Program-made: the position numbers and the translations under genes
Shown here: positions 16,177 through 23,827 of the stretch, piece by piece
Position numbering within the stretch: position 1 is the first letter of the stretch
Layout of the letters: each line of letters begins with the position of its first letter
Notes under the pieces: generated by a model
What the model was told of the DNA's origin: nothing
Database searches by the model: none
Seen by the model: the letters and a program-made list of their open reading frames with translations, nothing else
From: Chitinophagaceae bacterium
GTDB taxonomy: Bacteria > Bacteroidota > Bacteroidia > Chitinophagales > Chitinophagaceae
DNA: 42,870 bases
Direction of reading: 5' to 3'
Assembly: GCA_947455215.1 (NCBI GenBank)
Contig: CANGNA010000034.1
Coordinates: 1-42,870 of the forward strand

Positions 16177-16204
16177 TTTGTGTTACGGTATAAGCTTATC
16201 TTAG
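16177..16204 (+). promoter_or_regulatory. Candidate promoter for the 58-aa gene
   Basis: TTTG at 16177-16180 and TATCTTAG at 16197-16204, spaced 16 bases. The -7 has one mismatch to TAnnTTTG and the spacer is one base below the usual 17-23, so this is tentative. The ATG lies 16 bases downstream. Confidence 0.35.
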
Positions 16205-16220
16205 CCGTAAACAAACTACC

Positions 16221-16397
16221 ATGCAGGAATTAATAGACCAGTTAAAAACCGGTGCAGGACTCTCTGAAGAGCAGGCAGCTAAATCTATAGAGATCATCAA
16301 GTCATTCATCATGTCGAAAGTACCACCTATGTTCAGCGCGGCTGTAGAGGGTTTCTTTGCCGACAACCAGGATGCAGGCTCTGATGGCATGCCATGA
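16221..16397 (+). CDS. Conserved small helical protein (58 aa)
   Basis: A 58-aa ORF, ATG at 16221 to TGA at 16395-16397. It opens MQELIDQLKTGAGLSEEQA and ends in a short acidic tail (DNQDAGSDGMP). The pattern of an amphipathic helix, an LSEEQA turn and a second helix resembles small Bacteroidota proteins of the DUF2267/DUF937-like kind, but I do not assign a function. It is supported by a candidate promoter and a strong terminator 28 bp past its stop, so it is likely real rather than chance. Confidence 0.55.
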   Translation: MQELIDQLKTGAGLSEEQAAKSIEIIKSFIMSKVPPMFSAAVEGFFADNQDAGSDGMP

Positions 16398-16425
16398 TCA
16401 TTGCTGACGCAAGACATTTAAATAA

Positions 16426-16466
16426 AAAGAGAAAGCCGCACCTACAATAGGTGCGGCTTTCTCTTT
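16426..16466. terminator. Bidirectional terminator, 58-aa gene / ppiD
   Basis: Perfect 19-bp stem (16426-16444 and 16448-16466) with a CAA loop. It lies between the convergent 58-aa gene and the ppiD-like gene and has A/T flanks on both sides. Confidence 0.88.
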
Positions 16467-16479
16467 GTGTTATTACTTA

Positions 16480-18693
16480 TTAGAAGTTGTCTATGTTGTA
16501 CTTGATCTCAGCTTTCCTGATCATCATAGGCTGTAACATCTGGCCCAGGAAGCCACGCAGCTGGTACTCTTCCTGCTGGCGTGCCTGCATCAACATCATC
16601 TGCTGTTGCATAGCATCAGGCGCAGGCACTGTACCCTTGCTGATGAGGCTAATGAAATATACACCACCCTGGCCCTTGATACCAGGAGATACCGTGTTTG
16701 GCTGCAGCGATGGAGAGAATGTGTAACCAACAACCTTAGGCTCGTAACCCAGGCCCGGCAGCATAGCACCACCCAGTATCACAGAGTCTGACTGAGCTAC
16801 AGTTGCACCAACACCGGTAGCTATCGCTTCCAGCGCTGCGCCCTTGTACTTAGCCGCTATCATATCAGCCTTCTTCTCGTCGCGGATACGCTGTTCGAAC
16901 ATTGGCCTGTTCATTGCAGTTACCGGCGCCAGGCCTTTCTCGTTAATACTTACCAGCTTGGCAACAACATAACGCTGATCGCTGAGGCGGAACGGATCCT
17001 TAGCCACTTCGCCAACCTTATGGTTGTATGCCCACTTTACTACATCCCTTGCAGGGCCCAGGCCCTGGATAGTGAAGCTTGATTCACGCAGGTTGTCGCC
17101 TACACGCTTGTCAACGCCCATCTTCTTGGCAGTCGCATCAAATGCTGCGGCATCGGTGCTCTTAGAGGCAAACTCATTTGCCCTTGCAAAGATCGCATCA
17201 GAAGTACTGTCGCTCGGGTACAGGCTCTTGGTAATTGTAGCTATCTGTGCTACAGGGCCCATGCCTGTCTGCTCAATGATGTCTACATAATGGTATGCCT
17301 GGTATCCATTGGTCTTTTCGTTGTTGATCTTGATGATCTTCTTTTCGCCTGCATGACCTTCATAGATGAAGTCTGTGAACTCCTTGTTCAGCTGCTCCTG
17401 CAACTGTGGCATTGCCTGCAGTGTTACAGGTATCTCACCCTTAGGGTTCTGCTGTGCATTCTGAGGATTGTAACGAGCAAACAGGGTGTCGAAAGAAGCA
17501 CCGGCCTTCAATGCATTAGCAATACTGTCTATCTTGATCTTAGCTGCCGAGTCGGTCATAGCTGTGTTCTTACCATCAGTGATGAACACTACGATCTGCC
17601 TGAACTTAACACTATCCGGCAAAGACTTCCTGTCGATCATCTTGCTGATGTGGTAAGCACCATTGTCGAAGTAAGGACCGAACACAGAACCGGTCGCCTG
17701 CTTCATGATTGTATCAGCATACCTTGAACCGAAGTTTTTGCTGCTTACATAGGCACCGTTGTATGGGTTGTTATCTTCTGTTTTGCTGCCTACAAAAGTC
17801 TTGTCGTCTTTTGTTGAAGCAAATTCAGCTTTCATTTCTTCCAGTGCGCCCAGTGTCCTTGCAGAGTCAGCAGAAGACGGGATCACATCGAACGATACAT
17901 ATTCTATTGCGCGGCTGGCCTGTTCTGTTTCGAACATTGCCTTGTGCTTCTGCATGTATGCCTTGATGTCGTCGTCGCTCACCTTTACCTGGTCATCAGG
18001 TATTGTAGCGAAAGGAACTTTTACAAAGCGTATAGATGCCTTCTGCATGTTGTCCATAACAGAACGCTTGGCTGTATACATTGGGGCATACGCACCTGCA
18101 GACATCATAGTGTTCAGCTTATCTATGCGGGCCATGCGCAGTACATAACTTTTTACAGCGCGGAAGCCTTCCATGATCTGTCCACCCGGATCCTGTTTAG
18201 GATCTTTGGTCAGCTGATCTTCGATGCCCTTTACACGTGCGGGATCAAACTGCTTGGTCTCCGGGTTGTTGAATATCTGCTGGCCCTGGAAAGAGAACTG
18301 CCTGATGAGCTGGTGTGCGTTAGGACCATAGATCATGTCCTTCTTCTCCTGCTCCGATACGATGATGCCCATCTTATCGCATATCTCTTCGGCAACAGTT
18401 TCGAACGCTATAGACTGCAATACCTGCTCGCTTATCTGCGCTCTTGCAGCATCATCAAGCGGGCCACGGCTGCTGTATATCTGGGTAAGTGTTTCGTATT
18501 CCTTTACTCTCTGTTGGTACTCTTTTGCATCGATCTTGGTGCCGTTAACGGTCATCACATTGGTGCTGTTACCAAATAAACGACCAAAACTTCCATTACG
18601 CGCATCTGATATGATAAAGCTGATAAGGGCAACGCCAATAACGCCGCCGGCTATTTTGCCATACCTGTTCCTGATACTTTGAATTACAGCCAT
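16480..18693 (-). CDS. PpiD/SurA-type periplasmic peptidyl-prolyl isomerase
   Basis: A 737-aa inner-membrane-anchored folding factor. Residues 15-33 form one transmembrane segment after a short basic cytoplasmic start (IRNRYGK), giving a periplasmic body. The N-terminal part has the SurA_N-like chaperone pattern (VNGTKIDAKEYQQRVKEYE, then QVLQSIAFETVAEEICDKMG). The centre, about 360-460, carries a parvulin-type PPIase region (VKFRQIVVFITDG, then AGASFDTLFARY). The C-terminus is a long alpha-rich tail. Members assist outer-membrane and secreted protein folding. It is bounded downstream by a strong terminator and upstream by a minus-strand -7 element at 18727-18734. PpiD-like architecture is clear; catalytic activity is not assured. 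Confidence 0.85.
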   Translation of the reverse strand: MAVIQSIRNRYGKIAGGVIGVALISFIISDARNGSFGRLFGNSTNVMTVNGTKIDAKEYQQRVKEYETLTQIYSSRGPLDDAARAQISEQVLQSIAFETVAEEICDKMGIIVSEQEKKDMIYGPNAHQLIRQFSFQGQQIFNNPETKQFDPARVKGIEDQLTKDPKQDPGGQIMEGFRAVKSYVLRMARIDKLNTMMSAGAYAPMYTAKRSVMDNMQKASIRFVKVPFATIPDDQVKVSDDDIKAYMQKHKAMFETEQASRAIEYVSFDVIPSSADSARTLGALEEMKAEFASTKDDKTFVGSKTEDNNPYNGAYVSSKNFGSRYADTIMKQATGSVFGPYFDNGAYHISKMIDRKSLPDSVKFRQIVVFITDGKNTAMTDSAAKIKIDSIANALKAGASFDTLFARYNPQNAQQNPKGEIPVTLQAMPQLQEQLNKEFTDFIYEGHAGEKKIIKINNEKTNGYQAYHYVDIIEQTGMGPVAQIATITKSLYPSDSTSDAIFARANEFASKSTDAAAFDATAKKMGVDKRVGDNLRESSFTIQGLGPARDVVKWAYNHKVGEVAKDPFRLSDQRYVVAKLVSINEKGLAPVTAMNRPMFEQRIRDEKKADMIAAKYKGAALEAIATGVGATVAQSDSVILGGAMLPGLGYEPKVVGYTFSPSLQPNTVSPGIKGQGGVYFISLISKGTVPAPDAMQQQMMLMQARQQEEYQLRGFLGQMLQPMMIRKAEIKYNIDNF

Positions 18694-18726
18694 GTAGGTT
18701 CTATATTATTATTTTATTGAGGAGTG

Positions 18727-18734
18727 CAAATTTA
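18727..18734 (-). promoter_or_regulatory. -7 promoter element for ppiD-like gene
   Basis: CAAATTTA on the plus strand, TAAATTTG on the minus strand, a TAnnTTTG match 33 bases upstream of the ATG. No -33 element is visible at the usual distance. Confidence 0.45.
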
Positions 18735-18889
18735 TGTGAAAAATCGGTATAATTTACTTTACAAGGTTATTTTATAGGGTATTTCTTTCATTTTTTCGGT
18801 TTTTATCCTTATATTTTTTTCAACAGGGTTATTCACCTGTTGCCTTAGCACCTGATAATTGCTTAAAGCTTTGACATGTAAAATAAGCA

Positions 18890-18913
18890 AAACCCGCTGT
18901 AATAGCGGGCTTT
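18890..18913 (-). terminator. Terminator downstream of apaG
   Basis: CCCGCT/AGCGGG stem (18893-18909), loop GTAAT. On the minus strand it is followed by TTTTGCTTATTTT, so it ends apaG transcription before ppiD. Confidence 0.7.
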
Positions 18914-18945
18914 CACCTATATTCATTTTCACCGGCCAGGTGACG

Positions 18946-19332
18946 TCAGTTCATCTTTGCCGGAACTATCAGCTGGAACTCCGGTATCTGTACTGTGAAC
19001 TTTTTCTTATTGAAGAGATTCTCTATAAGGTAGGTGCCATACATTTTGCCCATGTCGCTGCGCAGGCCGCAGGCCGATGTGTATTGGTATGTGTCGCCCG
19101 GCTCTATAGATGGCTGGCGGCCTACTACTCCCTCGCCCTGTACTTCGCGGTGGGTACCGTTGCTATCCAGTATGTGCCAGTGGCGGCTGAGGAGCTTTAC
19201 AGGGTACAGGGTCTGATTTTCTATGGTAATGCGGTATGCAAACAGGTATTCCGAATTGAGCGGATTTGACTGCGTTGGCTGATAAAAGGTCTCAACCATT
19301 ATACTTATCCCTTCCGTAACCAAATGCACCAT
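18946..19332 (-). CDS. apaG: ApaG-family protein
   Basis: A 128-aa single-domain protein of the ApaG family, a fibronectin-III-like beta sandwich linked to Co2+/Mg2+ handling in enterobacteria, with unclear biochemistry elsewhere. The family block is complete: SRHWHILDSNG, then GEGVVGRQPSIEPGDTYQYTSAC, then GTYLIEN. Length equals the usual ~125 aa. A minus-strand TAnnTTTG element lies at 19352-19359 and a terminator follows at 18890-18913, so it may have its own transcript, although recX ends only 41 bp upstream. Confidence 0.92.
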   Translation of the reverse strand: MVHLVTEGISIMVETFYQPTQSNPLNSEYLFAYRITIENQTLYPVKLLSRHWHILDSNGTHREVQGEGVVGRQPSIEPGDTYQYTSACGLRSDMGKMYGTYLIENLFNKKKFTVQIPEFQLIVPAKMN

Positions 19333-19351
19333 AGTAAATTAATTGCGGCTA

Positions 19352-19359
19352 CAAATGTA
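19352..19359 (-). promoter_or_regulatory. -7 promoter element for apaG
   Basis: CAAATGTA on plus, TACATTTG on minus, a TAnnTTTG match 19 bases upstream of the apaG ATG. Confidence 0.45.
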
Positions 19360-19373
19360 AGGATTATTTAAAA

Positions 19374-19844
19374 TCAGTTGTCCTTTTCCTTGTTAAACAT
19401 ATCATTTAACAAATATATGACAAGGTCGCGCTCGTAGCCTTTTTGTATAAGGAAATTATATATTTTTTTCTTCTTAGTGGGTTGATTTTTCTCGCTTTTC
19501 AGCTCTTTTTGCTTTTTTTCAGCAAATTTGTTCAGCTTTTCGTCATATTCCGTCTCATCTATCTCGGAAAGTCCTTTCCTGATGCAATAATCTGATACTT
19601 TTTTCTGCTTTAAATGTTGCTTTATCTTGGTTTTTCCCCACCCCAGCATCCTGAATTTACCCCTTGCAAAGGCACGGGCAAAACGCTCCTCGTTCAGTAT
19701 GTTCTCCGATATCAGCCAGGCTATGTACTCATCAGCTTCATCGGTGGTACACTCCATCTCTTTCAGTTTGGTCATCACCTCGCTATGGCACCGTTCCTGG
19801 TACTGGCAGTATTTGATGATGGCAGCCTGGGTGGATTCGAGCAT
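19374..19844 (-). CDS. recX: RecX regulatory protein
   Basis: A 156-aa RecX, which binds RecA filaments and limits recombinase activity. The three-helix repeats of the family are visible: QERCHSEVMTKLKEM, then ADEYIAWLISENILNEERFARAFARGKFRMLGWGKTKIKQHLKQKKVS, then the third unit near YNFLIQKGYERDLVIYLL. Length is in range. recA is not in the window, so it is detached from recA as in many Bacteroidota. It is downstream of mnmG across a 244-bp repeat-containing gap. Confidence 0.88.
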   Translation of the reverse strand: MLESTQAAIIKYCQYQERCHSEVMTKLKEMECTTDEADEYIAWLISENILNEERFARAFARGKFRMLGWGKTKIKQHLKQKKVSDYCIRKGLSEIDETEYDEKLNKFAEKKQKELKSEKNQPTKKKKIYNFLIQKGYERDLVIYLLNDMFNKEKDN

Positions 19845-19872
19845 TGTGGCTTATATCTAAATTACAGCTTGT

Positions 19873-19950
19873 CATGGTGAGCTTGTCTAATCCGTCGCAC
19901 GGACAAGCTTATTTACTCATGTTATGTGGAGACGCAAAATATTGCGTCTC
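19873..19950. repeat. Dispersed repeat with 9-bp inverted repeat
   Basis: Contains the short dispersed motif (core TGAGCTTGTCTAA, about 19878-19890) followed by a perfect inverted repeat GAGACGCAA-AATA-TTGCGTCTC at 19929-19950. Similar GAGACGCAA inverted repeats are common interspersed elements in Bacteroidota and Cyanobacteria genomes, from memory. No transposase is linked. The rest of the 19,845-20,088 gap is AT-rich with no gene seen. Confidence 0.55.
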
Positions 19951-20088
19951 TACTTTCTGTGCTACAAAATGAGTACGTCTGCTTGTGAGATGGCTTTGTG
20001 ACGACCCACAGGCTAGCTCAGGTTATTTAGTTGGTCTCTCTCTTTCGGACGCTTTTTACTTTTAAGTTTTTACTTTTTATTTTTAAAC

Positions 20089-21957
20089 TTACCTCCCCAT
20101 GTACACGATCAGTATCTGGATGTCGCTTGGGTTTACCCCGCTGATGCGACTTGCCTGGCCAATTGTGCGTGGTTTTATCTTTTTCAGCTTTTGGCGGGCT
20201 TCCATAGAGAGGGCGGTCAGTTTTTCGTAATTGAACGACTCCGGTATGTTCAGATCCTCCAAAGCAGCCATTTTTTGCACCATTTCATGCTCTTTTTCGA
20301 TATAAGTGGCATATTTGGCCATAATTTCCACCTGCTCGAGTATCAGTGCGTCACAGTCGCCTATAGAAGCCTTTAAATTGGGTACTGCTGCGGTCATTTC
20401 CTTGATACCGACACCCGGGCGAAGCAACAATTTCATTGCCCTCGACCGCTCATTGATCGGAGACGAATTGCTTGCCTCCAGGAATTCGTTGAACTCGGCA
20501 GGCTCCGCGGGGAAGTCTGCCATTATTTTGTTCACCCTTTCCACCTCTTGCTGCTTGGCCTTTACCAATGCCAGTCGCTCATCGCTGGCCAACCCTATGC
20601 TGTGCGCCAGTGGCGTCAGGCGAACATCGGCATTGTCCTGGCGGAGAATGGTACGATACTCTGCCCTGCTGGTGAACATACGGTACGGCTCGTCGGTACC
20701 TTTATTGATGAGGTCATCAATAAGTACACCTATGTAGGCTTCACTCCTTTTCAGTATCACTGGTTCCTGTTCATGGGCGTTGCGGCTGGCATTGATACCG
20801 GCCATCAGTCCCTGGCAGGCTGCCTCTTCGTACCCTGTGGTGCCGTTTATTTGCCCTGCAAAGAACAGGTTTTTGATCAACTTTGTCTCCAGTGTAGCTG
20901 TCAATTGTGTTGGTGGAAAGTAGTCGTACTCTATAGCATACCCCGGGCGGAAGAACCTGCAATGCTCAAAACCAGGCACCATTGTGAGTGCTTTATACTG
21001 TACATGCTCCGGCAAAGAGGTGCTGAAACCATTCACATATATCTCTACGGTGTTCCAACCTTCGGGTTCTACAAACAATTGGTGGCGTTCTTTCTCAGCA
21101 AAACGGGTCACTTTATCTTCTATACTCGGGCAATATCTTGGTCCGCTACCTTTAATTCTGCCCTGGTACATAGGGCTTTGGTCGAACCCTGTCTTCAATA
21201 TATCATGTACTTCGGGACTGGTGTAGGTGATCCAGCAGTGGCGTTGGTTCTTCGCAGCTACCTTTTCTATAGGCAAGTAAGAGAAGCCAACCACCTCTTC
21301 ATCTCCTTCCTGTATATCCATTTTAGAGTAGTCGAGGCTACGACCGTCTATGCGTGGAGGCGTTCCGGTCTTCAATCTATCGCTTTCAAAGCCCAGGGAA
21401 ACCAACTGTTCGGTGATGCCGGTAGCTCCTTTCTCTCCCATTCTACCCCCGCCTATCTGCTTCTCTCCTATGTGGATCACGCCATTCAGGAAGGTTCCGT
21501 TGGTCAGTACCACGGCTTTAGCCCTTATCTCCTGCCCCATCCCGGTCACAATTCCCTGCACTGTTCCACGTGAAACAATGAGTCCGTTCACCATATCCTG
21601 CCAGAAATCTACATTAGGGGTTTGTTCCAGCATCTCTCTCCATGTAGCGGCAAACAGCATACGATCGTTCTGACTACGGGGGCTCCACATACCCGGACCT
21701 TTGGAACGGTTGAGCATACGAAACTGGATGGTACTCTTATCGCTAACTATACCGCTGTAACCACCCATAGCATCTATCTCGCGCACTATCTGGCCCTTAG
21801 CAATGCCACCCATAGCAGGGTTGCAACTCATCTGGGCTATGGTCTGCATGTTCATTGTCACCAACAAAACTTTAGACCCCATATTGGCAGCAGCGGCAGC
21901 AGCCTCGCAACCTGCGTGACCCGCACCTACTACTATAACATCATATTCAGGAAACAT
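20089..21957 (-). CDS. mnmG: tRNA uridine-5-carboxymethylaminomethyl synthesis enzyme MnmG
   Basis: FAD-dependent subunit of the MnmE-MnmG complex that installs 5-carboxymethylaminomethyl on U34 of several tRNAs. The 622-aa protein has the N-terminal dinucleotide-binding motif VVGAGHAGCEAA, the QMSCNPAMGGIAKG block, GLMAGINA (NAD-site region), and the C-terminal GQASRISGVNPSDI block. Length is normal. In many bacteria this gene (gidA) sits next to the origin and parAB. Here a parS site (21562-21577) lies inside its coding sequence, in codons for VSRGT, and three more lie just upstream. A -7 element only 5 bases before the ATG (21963-21970) suggests a leaderless or near-leaderless mRNA. Confidence 0.96.
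   Translation of the reverse strand: MFPEYDVIVVGAGHAGCEAAAAAANMGSKVLLVTMNMQTIAQMSCNPAMGGIAKGQIVREIDAMGGYSGIVSDKSTIQFRMLNRSKGPGMWSPRSQNDRMLFAATWREMLEQTPNVDFWQDMVNGLIVSRGTVQGIVTGMGQEIRAKAVVLTNGTFLNGVIHIGEKQIGGGRMGEKGATGITEQLVSLGFESDRLKTGTPPRIDGRSLDYSKMDIQEGDEEVVGFSYLPIEKVAAKNQRHCWITYTSPEVHDILKTGFDQSPMYQGRIKGSGPRYCPSIEDKVTRFAEKERHQLFVEPEGWNTVEIYVNGFSTSLPEHVQYKALTMVPGFEHCRFFRPGYAIEYDYFPPTQLTATLETKLIKNLFFAGQINGTTGYEEAACQGLMAGINASRNAHEQEPVILKRSEAYIGVLIDDLINKGTDEPYRMFTSRAEYRTILRQDNADVRLTPLAHSIGLASDERLALVKAKQQEVERVNKIMADFPAEPAEFNEFLEASNSSPINERSRAMKLLLRPGVGIKEMTAAVPNLKASIGDCDALILEQVEIMAKYATYIEKEHEMVQKMAALEDLNIPESFNYEKLTALSMEARQKLKKIKPRTIGQASRISGVNPSDIQILIVYMGR
21562..21577. other. parS site 1 (inside mnmG)
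   Basis: TGTTCCACGTGAAACA, identical to the Bacillus/consensus ParB-binding 16-mer. It is embedded in the mnmG reading frame without disturbing it. Confidence 0.8.
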
Positions 21958-21962
21958 AGGTG

Positions 21963-21970
21963 CAAAGATA
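21963..21970 (-). promoter_or_regulatory. -7 promoter element for mnmG, very close to the ATG
   Basis: CAAAGATA on plus, TATCTTTG on minus, a perfect TAnnTTTG with only five bases between it and the ATG. If used, transcription would start at or next to the ATG, giving a leaderless mRNA. No -33 TTG is visible. Confidence 0.4.
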
Positions 21971-21993
21971 AGGGCTTAAGACGACATGCCTTT

Positions 21994-22009
21994 TGTTCCA
22001 CGTGGAACA
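21994..22009. other. parS site 2
   Basis: TGTTCCACGTGGAACA, a perfect 16-base palindrome of the parS type, 36 bases upstream of the mnmG start. Confidence 0.8.
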
Positions 22010-22069
22010 AGATGGAAGCAGAATGCTTGTGTCTTTCGATACCGGAGATAGCAGCCCATGCCCGTGCCG

Positions 22070-22090
22070 CACTTCGACAAGCTCAGTGTG
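22070..22090. repeat. Dispersed short repeat copy
   Basis: Reads CACTTCGACAAGCTCAGTG on plus, the reverse complement of the TGAGCTTGTCGAA core seen at 2778 and 19878. The surrounding 21,958-22,354 gap (397 bp) otherwise holds parS sites 2-4 and no supported gene. Confidence 0.45.
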
Positions 22091-22198
22091 ACACTATGTG
22101 GCGGGGTTGCTGTCTTTGAAGGACTGATTGCTGGCTGCCATAACCTACACCGTGACACTCTGTAAGGATTCATATACACTTTCCTGTCACAAAGACAT

Positions 22199-22214
22199 TG
22201 TTCCACGTGGAACA
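22199..22214. other. parS site 3
   Basis: TGTTCCACGTGGAACA, identical to sites 2 and 4; 205 bases from site 2. Confidence 0.8.
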
Positions 22215-22273
22215 AAATACTGGCATGCATTTTGTTAAAGAAAGTATAACGGGCTGCGAAAAGGCATTAACTT

Positions 22274-22289
22274 TGTTCCACGTGGAACA
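22274..22289. other. parS site 4
   Basis: TGTTCCACGTGGAACA, third identical palindrome, 75 bases from site 3 and about 65 bases upstream of the gene at 22355. Confidence 0.8.
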
Positions 22290-22354
22290 CCAGGAAAATC
22301 TTTCACCGCTTTAACAATATAATTAAAAGAGAAACGTTAATATTACATAACACA

Positions 22355-22963
22355 ATGAAAGCCGTAAAGCACATACTATTTCTTGGAGTAGCCATACTGA
22401 TGGCTACCTCTTGCTTTGGTAAGGCGTCATTGAAGAAACACCGTATACACCTCAAGGATATGCACATCGGTTTTTACCAGGGTGCTACCTTACTCGATGT
22501 ATCCCGCAACATCAATATCCCTTCCAACCAGAAAGTAACCGCAGCAACAACAGGTGTCACCTTTGGTTTCCCGTTCATTGATCACTTCCGTTCAGAAATA
22601 GGTTTGTCTATGAACAACCTGCTGCTGAACAATAAGAAGAACGGCATCATGACCACCCAGAACAGTTTCCTTTCTGTTCCTGCCACCGTTCAGTATTACA
22701 TACTCCCTAAAAAAAGTAAGATACAACCCTACTTTGGCTTTGGCGCCATGATAGTACCGGATGCTGATAAGCTGTTGTTTACCAGGAGCAGTGATGGCAC
22801 TAATATGTTACAAGGTACCGGCATCATCAACATGCTGATCACTCAAGGTGTGAACATAGAGATCAATACACACATCCGCCTTACTGAGTCGCTGCACATT
22901 ATGAGTTCGGAAGGCAGAACAAGTTATGGTCTGAACCTTGGTGTGAATTTGTATATGCCTTAG
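22355..22963 (+). CDS. Small outer-membrane beta-barrel-like protein
   Basis: A 202-aa exported protein. The N-terminus (MKAVKHILFLGVAILMATSC) is a signal peptide whose end could be a lipobox (Cys20) or a normal cleavage after FGKA. The remainder has alternating hydrophobic/polar strands, for example VTFGFPF, FRSEIGLSMNNLLL, FLSVPATVQYYIL, IQPYFGFGAMIV and TSYGLNLGVNLYMP. This fits an eight-strand-type OmpW/OMP_b-brl porin fold ending in a hydrophobic strand. No function is assigned. It stands alone on the plus strand between the parS cluster and a terminator shared with truB. Confidence 0.6.
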   Translation: MKAVKHILFLGVAILMATSCFGKASLKKHRIHLKDMHIGFYQGATLLDVSRNINIPSNQKVTAATTGVTFGFPFIDHFRSEIGLSMNNLLLNNKKNGIMTTQNSFLSVPATVQYYILPKKSKIQPYFGFGAMIVPDADKLLFTRSSDGTNMLQGTGIINMLITQGVNIEINTHIRLTESLHIMSSEGRTSYGLNLGVNLYMP

Positions 22964-23027
22964 GGTATTGTTTTTTCGCAAAGCACGCAAAGTACAGTTA
23001 GGGTATCAATCAACATACGATATTTAA

Positions 23028-23054
23028 AAAGCCACTCCTTAAAAGAGTGGCTTT
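23028..23054. terminator. Bidirectional terminator, barrel protein / truB
   Basis: AAAGCCACTC/GAGTGGCTTT stem with a seven-base loop between convergent genes. Confidence 0.8.
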
Positions 23055-23058
23055 ACTA

Positions 23059-23772
23059 TTATGCGTCGGTCTTCCTTTCTCTCGGGGGGAAGGTGATCTT
23101 CCAGATATCTTTCCATTCCAGCGGCGTATGTGCATCTTCTACTTTGAAGTTACCTATTTTGGTTCGCCTGAGCAATTGAAGATAACCACCGCAACCCAGC
23201 GCAGCACCAAAGTCGTTGGCAAGAGAACGGATATAAGTACCCGTGCTGCACATCACCCTGAAGTGTACTTCCGGCAGATCGATCTTAGTGATCTCGAATT
23301 CACCGATGGTCACAGGGCGGGCATCCAATACCACTTTCTCTCCGGCCCGGGCCAGGTCGTAAGAGCGCTTGCCTTCCTTCTTTATAGCAGAGTGCGCTGG
23401 CGGTGTCTGCATAATATCACCCGTAAATTGCTTAACGATTTCATATATCATCTCTTCTGTTACGTGGTCGTATGGTTTGAATTCTTTAGGCTCACTCTCC
23501 AGATCATAAGTTTCTGTTACAGCACCCAGGCGAATGATACCGGTATACTCTTTAGGCAACTTCTGGTAGTCTGATATACTCTTGGTCATATCGCCGGTGC
23601 AACAAATGAGGAGACCGGTAGCCAATGGATCGAGCGTACCGCAGTGCCCTATCTTGGCACGCAGGTTTATCTTTATCTGGTTCACCGCATCAAACGATGT
23701 CCACTTAGCGGGCTTGTCTACCAATATAACACCGCCCTTTTTCAGTTCGGCAGGTGTAGCGTAATTACTCAT
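23059..23772 (-). CDS. truB: tRNA pseudouridine(55) synthase TruB
   Basis: Converts U55 in the T-loop of tRNAs to pseudouridine. The 237-aa protein (ATG at 23772; the codon before it is TTG) has the catalytic GHCGTLDPLATGLL, whose Asp is the nucleophile, the opening ILVDKPAKWTSFDAVN, and the later VMCSTGTYIRSLANDFG block. It lacks the C-terminal PUA domain of longer TruB proteins, which is common in Bacteroidota. It lies downstream of the gamma-carbonic anhydrase-like gene, separated by a terminator, so it probably has its own promoter. Confidence 0.94.
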   Translation of the reverse strand: MSNYATPAELKKGGVILVDKPAKWTSFDAVNQIKINLRAKIGHCGTLDPLATGLLICCTGDMTKSISDYQKLPKEYTGIIRLGAVTETYDLESEPKEFKPYDHVTEEMIYEIVKQFTGDIMQTPPAHSAIKKEGKRSYDLARAGEKVVLDARPVTIGEFEITKIDLPEVHFRVMCSTGTYIRSLANDFGAALGCGGYLQLLRRTKIGNFKVEDAHTPLEWKDIWKITFPPRERKTDA

Positions 23773-23801
23773 CAACGAATATAATGTGCTGTAAAAAAAT
23801 A

Positions 23802-23819
23802 ACCGGCTTGTGTGCCGGT
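23802..23819 (-). terminator. Terminator of the GT2/gamma-CA operon
   Basis: ACCGGC/GCCGGT stem with a TTGTGT loop; on the minus strand it is followed by TTATTTTTTT. Confidence 0.75.
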
Positions 23820-23827
23820 ATGAAACT

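Noticed and set aside
20548-21573. 341-aa plus-strand ORF opposite mnmG
   Set aside because: Antisense of a highly conserved gene, no recognised motif.
21976-22230. Minus-strand ORF of 84 aa through the parS region
   Set aside because: It is translated across the parS palindromes and a dispersed repeat; no start context or protein-like pattern.
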